64,000 nt of DNA from Nostocoides sp. HKS02 (GTDB lineage: Bacteria > Actinomycetota > Actinomycetes > Actinomycetales > Dermatophilaceae), in NCBI RefSeq assembly GCF_009707485.1, contig NZ_CP046121.1, positions 1,674,001 through 1,738,000 on the forward strand, written 5' to 3'. Every line of letters starts with the position of its first letter. Positions within the stretch are counted from its first letter, which is position 1. A program made the position numbers and the translations under genes. This document shows positions 56,451 to 64,000 of the stretch, one piece after another. The notes under the pieces were generated by a model. That model did no database searches and was not told the DNA's origin. It saw only the letters and a list, made by a program, of their open reading frames with translations.

Positions 56451-56482
56451 AATTTGCGTCTCAGGCAATGAGACGGCAATAT
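56451..56482. promoter_or_regulatory. Shared divergent promoter and operator of leuCD and iclR
   Basis: Operator CGTCTCA-ggcaa-TGAGACG (56457-56475). For leuC (minus): -35 TTGCCG (56474-56479) and -10 CAAATT (56451-56456), 17-bp spacer. For iclR (plus): -35 TTGCGT (56454-56459) and -10 CAATAT (56477-56482), 17-bp spacer, start codon six bases later. The operator fills both spacers. Confidence 0.7.
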
Positions 56483-56488
56483 CATCTC

Positions 56489-57232
56489 ATGGACAACACC
56501 AGTGGAGTCGGCGTTCTCGACAAGGCGGCCATCGTGCTGGGCGCCCTGGAGGCCGGGCCGTCGACCCTTGCCCAGCTCGTCACGGCGACCGGGCTGGCCC
56601 GCCCGACCGCCCATCGGCTGGCCGTCGCACTCGAACATCACCGCCTCGTGACCCGGGACCTGCAGGGGCGGTTCGTCCTGGGTCCGCGGTTGGCCGAGCT
56701 CGCCGCAGCCGCGGGCGAGGACCGCCTGCTGGCCGCTGCCGGCCCCGTCCTGGGCGCCCTGCGCGACCACACGAACGAGAGCGCCCAGCTCTTCCGGCGA
56801 CAGGGCGACCAGCGCATCTGCGTCTCGGCTGCCGAACGGCCGGTCGGCCTGCGCGACTCCATCCCGATCGGCGCCACCCTGTCGATGCTGGCCGGCTCCG
56901 CCGCGCAGGTGTTGCTCGCATGGGAGGAACCGGACCGGCTGCACCGGGGGCTGCACGGCGCCAAGTTCACGGCCACCAGCCTGTCGGGCGTGCGTCGGCG
57001 CGGGTGGGCCCAGAGCGTCGGCGAGCGCGAGGCCGGGGTGGCCTCGGTGTCTGCACCGGTTCGGGGGCCCTCGGGGCGCGTCGTGGCTGCGGTCTCCATC
57101 TCTGGTCCCATCGAGCGGCTGTCACGCCAGCCCGGTCGGCTGCACGCCGCGACGGTCGTGGCCGGGGCCAACAAGCTCACCGAGGTGCTCGCCCGCCACC
57201 ACGCGCAGCAGCAGCAGCAGAACCACGCCTGA
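56489..57232 (+). CDS. IclR family regulator of leucine genes (LtbR/NdgR-like)
   Basis: 247-aa IclR regulator: N-terminal winged helix ([19 protein letters not shown]) and effector domain ([20 protein letters not shown]). Divergent from leuCD, as are LtbR of Corynebacterium and NdgR of Streptomyces, known leuCD regulators. ATG at 56489 appears leaderless. The tail is Gln/His-rich (CAG run). Stop begins an 11-bp duplication. Confidence 0.88.
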   Translation: MDNTSGVGVLDKAAIVLGALEAGPSTLAQLVTATGLARPTAHRLAVALEHHRLVTRDLQGRFVLGPRLAELAAAAGEDRLLAAAGPVLGALRDHTNESAQLFRRQGDQRICVSAAERPVGLRDSIPIGATLSMLAGSAAQVLLAWEEPDRLHRGLHGAKFTATSLSGVRRRGWAQSVGEREAGVASVSAPVRGPSGRVVAAVSISGPIERLSRQPGRLHAATVVAGANKLTEVLARHHAQQQQQNHA

Positions 57233-57251
57233 CCTGACGCTGACCTGCCGC
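57230..57251. repeat. 11-bp duplication starting at the iclR stop
   Basis: TGACCTGACGC and TGACCTGCCGC, 10 of 11 alike; the first T is the first base of the stop. Confidence 0.75.
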
Positions 57252-57444
57252 ACTGGCCCGCTGGCCGGCGCGGGCGGTGGCGGGGTGGCGATGCGCATGC
57301 CGCCTGGGCCGGACGCGATCCCCCGACTACGTCCACTCGCCCCGACATGCGCACCGCCATGGTGTCCCCACGAGTCATCCTCGGACAGCCGTCATCTCGG
57401 CTGCAAGCGGGTTTCGGTGGGCAAGACCCGCACCGTGCGTGCGA

Positions 57445-57472
57445 AAGGCCCTCGTCCGGGGACGAGGGCCTT
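57445..57472. terminator. Terminator between iclR and tRNA-Glu
   Basis: Perfect 12-bp stem AAGGCCCTCGTC / GACGAGGGCCTT around CGGG, directly downstream of tRNA-Glu (minus strand) and downstream of iclR on the plus strand. Confidence 0.85.
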
Positions 57473-57476
57473 CGAC

Positions 57477-57552
57477 TGGTAGCCCCGACGGGATTCGAAC
57501 CCGCGCTACCGCCTTGAGAGGGCGGCGTGCTAGGCCGCTACACAACGGGGCC
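57477..57552 (-). tRNA. tRNA-Glu (anticodon CTC)
   Basis: 76 nt with encoded CCA. Acceptor GGCCCCG pairs with CGGGGCT (G1-U72 wobble, usual for actinobacterial tRNA-Glu); anticodon stem CCGCC/GGCGG with loop CTCTCAA; T loop TTCGAAT. Lies near gltX, the enzyme that charges it. Confidence 0.95.
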
Positions 57553-57659
57553 CTAGCTGGTTGCCCTGGCGTGGTGGCGCCGTGGGCAGCGGAGAGAACC
57601 ATACCGAAAGGTGGTGGGAATCTCCGAATCGGCGTCTGTCACAAGGACTTGCGCCTGAG

Positions 57660-57731
57660 CTGGGGTACCAGGACTCGAACCTAGAATGACGGTACCAGAA
57701 ACCGTAGTGTTGCCAATTACACCATACCCCA
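57660..57731 (-). tRNA. tRNA-Gln (anticodon CTG)
   Basis: 72 nt, CCA not encoded. Acceptor TGGGGTA / TACCCCA, discriminator G; anticodon stem ACGGT/ACCGT with loop TTCTGGT; T loop TTCGAGT. Follows gltX and precedes tRNA-Glu in the same direction. Confidence 0.95.
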
Positions 57732-57738
57732 AGGGGTA

Positions 57739-57776
57739 TCACTCCCCCTGCGCGCCCGAAAGCCTTCAGGGGGTGA
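57739..57776 (-). terminator. Possible gltX terminator
   Basis: TCAC-t-CCCCCTG pairs with CAGGGGGTGA with a single bulge and a 16-base loop, 15 bp after the gltX stop and before tRNA-Gln. Confidence 0.5.
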
Positions 57777-57790
57777 ACCGAGAGCAGATA

Positions 57791-59349
57791 CTACCGGGCC
57801 TGCGAGCGCGTTCCCAAATCGGCGAGCTGGGCACGCAGCCGCCCCAGCCGGGCGAGGGTCGAGGGCTTGCCGAGGATCTCCATCGACTCGAACAGCGGAG
57901 GACTGATCCGGGCCCCCGAGACCGCGGTGCGCAGCGGTCCGAAGGCGAACTTGGGCTTGATGCCCAGCCCCTCGACGATCGCGCTGCGCAGCGCGGCCTC
58001 GATCACGGGTGCGGTCCACCCGGTCTGCGAACCCAGGACACCGGTGCCCGAGTCGTCGAGCGCGTCGAGCGCCGCGACCGCCGCCGCGAGGACGTCGCCC
58101 GAGTCGTCCTTCAGCTGCGCCAAGGCGTCGTCGGCGAACTCGAGCTGGTCGTCGTCGATGAAGAACGGGCGCACCAGGGCCGTGGCCTCGCCGAGCAGTG
58201 CCATGCGGGTCTGGATCAGCTCGGTGACCTTGCCGAGGCGGGCGAGCTGTCCCAAGCTCGGGTTGACCGGCAGCACCCCGTCGCGTTCGAGGTACGGCAG
58301 GAGACGCGAAGCGAGCTGTCCGGTCTCGAGCTCGCGGATGTAGACGCCGTTGAGCCATTCCAGCTTCTTCAGGTCGAAGATCGGCCCGACCGGGTTGACC
58401 TTCTTCCAGTCGAAGTCGGCGCTGAACTCCTCGAACGTGAAGACCTCGACATCCTCGCCGTCAGGCCCCGTCTTCGGCGGGTAGGCAAGCAGCGCAAGGA
58501 AGTTCACCAGCGCCTCGGGCAGGTAGCCCTGCTCCTGGAACCAGGTCAGCCGGGCTGCGGGGTTCTTGCGCTTGGAGATCTTCGACTTGTCGACGTTGCG
58601 CAGCAATGGCATGTGCGCCCACTGTGGCGGCTCGAGCCCGAGCCAGCGGTAGAGCAGGTTGTGCTTGGGGGTGCTGGAGATCCACTCCTCGCCGCGGACG
58701 ACGTGGGTGATGCCCATCTCGTGGTCGTCGACGACGACGGCGAGGTGGTACGTCGGAAAGCCGTCCGCCTTGAGGATCACCTGGTCGTCCGGGCGAGGAG
58801 CCGAGACCCGGCCACGGATGAGGTCCTCGAACTGCAGCTCCACGTCAGCCGGGATCAGCATCCGCACGACCGGCGTCTCGCTGAAGCCGGGCAGGGTGGC
58901 CCGCTCCTCACGGGTCTTGCCGTGGCAGAGGCGGTCGTAGCCGGTGGGCTGCTTGGTCTTCTGCTGCAGCTCACGCATCTGCGCGAGGCGCTCCGTGGAG
59001 CACCAGCACTGGTACGCGTGGCCCTCGGCGAGCAACCGCTCGACGTACGGGCGGTAGGTCCCGAGCCGCTCGGACTGGCGGTAGGGCGCGTACGGCCCAC
59101 CGACGTCCGGCCCCTCGTCCCACTGCAGGCCCAGCCAGTGCAGCGTGTCGAAGACCTGCTGCTCGCTGTCCTCGCGGAACCGGGCGCGGTCGGTGTCCTC
59201 GATGCGCAGCACGAAGCTGCCCCCTGCTGGCGGGCGAAGGCGAGGTTGAACAGCGACATGTACGCGGTGCCCACGTGGGGGTCGCCGGTGGGCGACGGCG
59301 CGACACGCAGGCGCGGGTTGGGGTGCAAGGGTGCGGGCTGGTCAGTCAT
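57791..59349 (-). CDS. gltX: Glutamyl-tRNA synthetase (frameshifted)
   Basis: Class I synthetase. N-terminus from ATG 59349 contains [12 protein letters not shown]; after the break come V-L-R-I-E-D-T-D and the K-I-S-K-R KMSKS-type loop. At 59220-59224 a C5 run (G5 on the coding strand) is one base short; six give [12 protein letters not shown]. About 519 aa corrected. In an organism making tRNA-Gln it may also mischarge tRNA-Gln for GatCAB, as in most actinobacteria. Essential, so the lesion is surely an error. Confidence 0.94.
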
Positions 59350-59361
59350 GGTGCCCCGATT

Positions 59362-60141
59362 CTAGGAACGGCGGACGAACGGGTTGGTGAGGGTCCCGAT
59401 CCCCTCGATCTCGACCTCGACGGAGGAGCCCGACTCGACCAGCCCGACGCCCGCCGGGGTGCCGGTGAGGATCACGTCACCCGGCAGCAGGGTGAACGCC
59501 TGGGAGATGTGCGACACCAGCGTCTCGACGTCGTGGATCATGTCCGCGGTCGACCCGTCCTGGACGAGCTCGCCGTCGTGCCGGGTGCGGATGGCGAGGT
59601 TGGAGACGTCCAGGTCGGTGACGATCCACGGGCCGAGCGGGCAGGAGGTGTCGAAGCCCTTGGCCCGCGCCCACTGGCCGTCGCGGCGCTGGAGGTCGCG
59701 CGCGGTGACGTCGTTGGCGCAGGTGTAGCCGTAGACGACCTCCTTGACCCGCTCGCGCGGGACGTCCTTGGCGATGCGGCCGATCACGACCGCGAGCTCA
59801 CCCTCGTAGGACACCTCGCTGGTGATCGACGGCATCACGACAGGGTCACCCGGCCCGATCACCGCGGTGTTGGGCACCAGGAAGAGGAGGGGCTCCGTGG
59901 GTGGCTCGCCGCCCATCTCGCGGGCATGGTCGGCGTAGTTCTTGCCGACGCCGATCACCTTGCTGCGCGGGATCACCGGCGCCAGCAGCCGGACATCCTC
60001 GAGCATCACGCGCTCGCCCGTGAGGACGATGGGCTGGTAGAGCGGGTCGCCCTGGATCTGGGCGATGAACTCCTTGCCGGGCTCTCCCTCGACGATGCCG
60101 TATGCCGGGTCCTCACCTGTGGTGTATCTCGCGATGCGCAC
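59362..60141 (-). CDS. Fumarylacetoacetate hydrolase family protein
   Basis: 259-aa FAH-fold hydrolase/decarboxylase. G-V-G-K-N-Y-A-D-H near residue 63, metal ligands in V-S-Y-E-G-E-L-A-V-V-I-G and N-D-V-T-A-R-D. Similar enzymes act on acylpyruvates or 2-hydroxyhepta-dienedioate. It begins its own locus and runs into gltX 12 bp downstream, the usual actinobacterial arrangement. Confidence 0.9.
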   Translation of the reverse strand: MRIARYTTGEDPAYGIVEGEPGKEFIAQIQGDPLYQPIVLTGERVMLEDVRLLAPVIPRSKVIGVGKNYADHAREMGGEPPTEPLLFLVPNTAVIGPGDPVVMPSITSEVSYEGELAVVIGRIAKDVPRERVKEVVYGYTCANDVTARDLQRRDGQWARAKGFDTSCPLGPWIVTDLDVSNLAIRTRHDGELVQDGSTADMIHDVETLVSHISQAFTLLPGDVILTGTPAGVGLVESGSSVEVEIEGIGTLTNPFVRRS

Positions 60142-60199
60142 GAAGGGAGCCTATCGGGGGACTGGCGAGGCCCCACCGGGCGTGGCGCCATGGGCTGGA

Positions 60200-60231
60200 C
60201 GGCAGGTTCTGCTCGGGTTCGGAACCTGCCG
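60200..60231. terminator. Terminator of the GlxA-type regulator
   Basis: Perfect 10-bp arms CGGCAGGTTC / GAACCTGCCG about 80 bp after the regulator stop and before the FAH gene. Confidence 0.65.
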
Positions 60232-60309
60232 CCCAGCTGGCCGGCGGTCCCCCTCGGTCCACCGGTCACCGGTGAGACGCATGGGGACGCCAGACGTGAC
60301 GACAGCACG

Positions 60310-61263
60310 TCAGCGAGCCGAGAACTCCCGGCGGTAGCGCTGCGGCGACGTGCCGACGACGCTCTGGAAATGGGTCCGCAGGAGGGCCGCCGAACCGAAC
60401 CCGCTGTGGGTCGCCACAGACTCGACCGGCAGGTCGGTCTGCTCGAGCAGCTCGCGAGCGCGGAGCACCCGCTGCTGGACGATCCACTTGTGTGGGGTCG
60501 TGCCGGTCTCGGCCACGAAGCGTCGGGCAAAGGTCCGCTCGGACATCATCGCCAGCTTGGCGAGCTCGGGCACCGCGTGCACGGCGTCGAGGTTCTCGGT
60601 GATGTGGTTGAGCACCGGTTGGATGCTCTCGCAGTCGGTCTCGGGCACCGGCGCCTCGACGTACTGGCGCTGACCGCCGTCGCGCTGCGGCGGAACCACC
60701 ATGCGGCGGGCGATGCGGGTCGCGACCCCGGCGCCGAGCTCGCGTCGCACGAGGTGGAGGCACGCGTCGATGCCGGCCGCCGTGCCTGCACCGGTGATGA
60801 TCGACCCGTTGTCGATGTAGAGGACGTCCATGGACACCTCGGTGCGCGGGAAGCGGGCGGCGAACTGCTCGGCATACCGCCAGTGGGTCACCGCGCTGAG
60901 ACCGTCGAGCAGGCCCGTCTCGGCCAGGACGAACGCCCCCGTGCAGATGGACAGGATCGTCGCACCCCGGCGGTGCGCCTCGCGGATGGTCTCGAGCAGC
61001 TCGTCGGGGTAGTGGTCCCTGATGCCTCCAGCAGGGATGACGACCAGGTCGGCGCCGACCGCGTCCTGCCAGGAATGCGTCGGCACGAACTGGCCGCCAC
61101 TGGTCGTCGGGATGGCCTCGCCCGCCGACTGGCCGCAGGTGATGAAGGCGAACGGCGGCACGCCGTCGTCGGTGCGGTCGATCCCGAACACCTCGCAGGC
61201 GACGGACATCTCGAACATGGCCATCGGACTGGTCGCGATGGCAGCGATGGTGGACAGGGCCAT
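60310..61263 (-). CDS. GlxA-type AraC family regulator
   Basis: 317-aa regulator: N-terminal DJ-1/PfpI-like domain (C-E-V-F-G-I, V-V-I-P-A-G-G, nucleophile-elbow cysteine in S-I-C-T-G-A) and C-terminal AraC helix-turn-helix pair (M-S-E-R-T-F-A-R-R-F, G-F-G-S-A-A-L-L-R-T-H-F). Relatives control amine or osmolyte catabolism. ATG at 61263. A 19-bp-spaced inverted repeat lies just upstream. Confidence 0.87.
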   Translation of the reverse strand: MALSTIAAIATSPMAMFEMSVACEVFGIDRTDDGVPPFAFITCGQSAGEAIPTTSGGQFVPTHSWQDAVGADLVVIPAGGIRDHYPDELLETIREAHRRGATILSICTGAFVLAETGLLDGLSAVTHWRYAEQFAARFPRTEVSMDVLYIDNGSIITGAGTAAGIDACLHLVRRELGAGVATRIARRMVVPPQRDGGQRQYVEAPVPETDCESIQPVLNHITENLDAVHAVPELAKLAMMSERTFARRFVAETGTTPHKWIVQQRVLRARELLEQTDLPVESVATHSGFGSAALLRTHFQSVVGTSPQRYRREFSAR

Positions 61264-61273
61264 GGAGCGAGTA

Positions 61274-61308
61274 TGGCAGAAAAGATGCCGAGTGCGTCAG
61301 TTCTGCCA
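61274..61308. promoter_or_regulatory. Inverted repeat upstream of the GlxA-type regulator
   Basis: TGGCAGAA (61274-61281) and TTCTGCCA (61301-61308), perfect 8-bp arms with 19 bases between. Lies between the divergent regulator and small membrane protein genes. Confidence 0.6.
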
Positions 61309-61345
61309 CTCGTGGCTGATTCGCGCTGGGCGCATGATTTCAGAC

Positions 61346-61525
61346 ATGACCATCATCCTGCTCCTGGCTCTCGTCTCCGCTCTCGTGGTCGCCCTCGAGC
61401 GGCACCACCGTCGCACCTGGGGCCTGCCGCGCGCTCCCCATGGCGCCGACTCCTCCATCGCCTTCACCGACCTCGACCACGACTGGGACCGCGTCATCCA
61501 CGACGCGAACGCCCGCCACGCCTGA
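61346..61525 (+). CDS. Small membrane protein, 59 aa
   Basis: Unrecognised: one hydrophobic N-terminal helix (I-I-L-L-L-A-L-V-S-A-L-V-V-A-L) and a short charged tail with D-L-D-H-D-W-D-R. ATG at 61346 with no ribosome site; 61334 is possible. Evidence of reality is only frame, composition and the divergent arrangement with a strong hairpin after it. Confidence 0.55.
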   Translation: MTIILLLALVSALVVALERHHRRTWGLPRAPHGADSSIAFTDLDHDWDRVIHDANARHA

Positions 61526-61542
61526 CCCACCGGCGAGGCCCG

Positions 61543-61597
61543 GCTGCGCTGTTACGTCACTGCTCGCCCTGGGTGAGCAGTGACGTAACAGCGCAGC
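61543..61597. terminator. Perfect 23-bp inverted repeat
   Basis: 61543-61565 is the exact complement of 61575-61597, beginning GCTGCGCTGTTACGTCAC, with a nine-base loop whose CCC/GGG can pair further. Follows the small membrane protein gene by 17 bp. Longest perfect stem in the window. Confidence 0.8.
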
Positions 61598-61616
61598 GGA
61601 CACCCTCGGCCACCGT

Positions 61617-61622
61617 TATCCT
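61617..61622 (+). promoter_or_regulatory. Leaderless -10 of the gene at 61629
   Basis: TATCCT six bases before GTG 61629. Confidence 0.45.
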
Positions 61623-61628
61623 CACCCG

Positions 61629-62520
61629 GTGGTCGAACAGGTCTTGGAGCGGGCGGAGTGGCGCGACCGCGAGGCCCTCCACGAGGCTCGGGTCGACGCC
61701 GCGACCGCAGCCCACCGCGACCGGCGCCAGAGCGGTCAGGCCCACCCGGTCGAGGACTTCCTGTTCACCTACTACCCGTTTCGACCGGCCCAGCTGCGTC
61801 GCTGGCACCCGGGCGCGGGGGTGCGGCTCGCCGATGCGGCCGAGCTTCCCCGAGCGCAGTGGCGCCACTACCGCGCGGTCGACGGTGGCGTGGAGCTGGA
61901 CCCCGCGGCATACCTGGAGAGCCGTGGGGGGACGGTCGACTTCGTCCGTCGGCTGGTGTCAGCCACGGCGTCGCGACCGGCGCGGCTCGGCTTGTTTCGG
62001 GCTGCACGAGTGGGCGATGGTCTACCGCCTGACGCCGGAGGAGGTCCGCCACCGCGGCTGGCCGCTGCGGCTGGGTGGGTCCGGCACCGACGCGCTCGTC
62101 GAGAGCATGCAGATCACCTGCACCCACTACGACGCCTTCCGCTTCTACACCCCGCCCGCGCGGTCGCTGAACCTCGTGCAGCCCACCCGTGAGGACCAGG
62201 TGGCCCTCGAGCAGCCTGGCTGCCTCCACGCCGGGATGGACCTCTACAAGTGGGCCATGAAGCTCACCCCAGCGGTTCCGAGCGAGCTGACCATGGACTG
62301 CTTCGACCTGGCCCGCGAGATCCGCGAGCTCGACATGCGCGCCTCGCCGTACGACCTGCGGGCCCTCGGCTACCAACCCGTCCCCATCGAGACGCCCACC
62401 GGCCGCGCGGAGTATGCCGCCGCGCAGCGCGACTTCGCCGCGCGCGGCCAGGCCCTGCGCGAGCGGCTCGTTGCGACGCTGGACGCCCTGCGCGAGCGGG
62501 CTGCAGGGGCCGTAGGCTGA
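61629..62520 (+). CDS. Conserved actinobacterial protein, often labelled 3-methyladenine DNA glycosylase (frameshifted)
   Basis: About 296 aa corrected. N-terminal V-E-D-F-L-F-T-Y-Y-P-F-R-P and C-terminal C-F-G-L-H-E-W-A-M-V-Y-R, G-C-L-H-A-G-M-D-L-Y-K-W and M-R-A-S-P-Y-D-L are typical of this family; the glycosylase label is of doubtful origin and I see no HhH motif. The frame breaks at 61992-61993, where one extra T sits before G-T-T-T; removal gives R-L-G-C-F-G-L-H-E-W. Confidence 0.75.
62513..62518 (+). promoter_or_regulatory. Possible leaderless -10 of argG
   Basis: TAGGCT eight bases before GTG 62527; it overlaps the upstream stop. Confidence 0.4.
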
Positions 62521-63975
<1,455 letters not shown>

Positions 63976-64000
63976 CGAAGCCCCAGGTCTAGCGGACGGG

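Noticed and set aside
57477..57731. tRNA pair as a phage or island attachment site
   Set aside because: No integrase, no direct repeat of a tRNA end, and ordinary housekeeping genes on both sides.
59275..62520. Long plus-strand ORF over gltX, FAH and the regulator
   Set aside because: It is a shadow of the minus-strand genes; only its last part (from about 61990) is real and belongs to the gene starting at 61629.

Overview
The window is chromosomal DNA from a high-GC (roughly 72% by eye) actinobacterium. GTG starts, 4-bp start/stop overlaps (ATGA or GTGA), leaderless promoters and the gene order all fit Micrococcales. I would guess Intrasporangiaceae (Janibacter/Knoellia/Terrabacter relatives), but that placement is inference. 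I see no insertion sequence, prophage, integron or CRISPR array; this is core genome.

Layout. (1) 1-6.5 kb, minus strand: rplS, two type I signal peptidases, rnhB, DUF2469, yraN, comM, dprA and the first codons of a probable xerC. (2) 6.7-9 kb: a LacI-type regulator coupled to a 68-aa protein, and an FetB-like permease on the plus strand. (3) 9-11.7 kb, minus: rpsP, khpA, rimM and a trmD-GNAT fusion. (4) 11.9-17.8 kb, minus: sulfate ABC importer (sbp-cysT-cysW-cysA), then an Rrf2 regulator and a zinc-ribbon SDR. (5) 17.9-31.3 kb, minus: smc, ftsY, the nitrogen module amt-glnB-glnD, ffh, an alpha/beta hydrolase and an amidohydrolase. (6) 31.4-44.2 kb, mostly minus: dak, recG, rsmD, coaD, acyltransferase, DUF177, rpmF, rnc, mutM, acyP, a coiled-coil peptide and chorismate mutase, with a hemerythrin/HesB-like divergent pair inside. 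(7) 44.3-53.9 kb: rpmB, thiL, a RAM-domain regulator, DUF3515, ddl, a Cys/Met PLP enzyme, plsC-gpsA, cofC, murA, hupB. (8) 54.3-64 kb: leuCD with a divergent IclR regulator, tRNA-Glu and tRNA-Gln, gltX, an FAH-family enzyme, a GlxA-type AraC regulator, a small membrane protein, a conserved actinobacterial protein, argG.

The genes serve co-translational targeting (ffh, ftsY, signal peptidases), ribosome building and RNA modification (rpsP, rimM, trmD, rplS, rpmB, rpmF, rnc, rsmD), DNA repair and chromosome structure (recG, mutM, smc, hupB, dprA, comM), nitrogen and sulfur import with local operators, and Leu/Arg/aromatic amino acid synthesis.

Three window-wide signals matter most. The 8-mer CGGCATAC (either strand) occurs about 50 times where base composition predicts about two, roughly once per 1.2 kb, and forms both arms of one terminator; this is the density and habit of a DNA uptake-type word. 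Short tandem duplications sit on or beside the stop codons of about ten unrelated genes. Eight otherwise intact genes, two of them essential (ffh, gltX), carry single-base frameshifts, mostly in short homopolymers, which most likely reflect sequencing error; they also create false ORF fusions (comM-dprA, plsC-gpsA).
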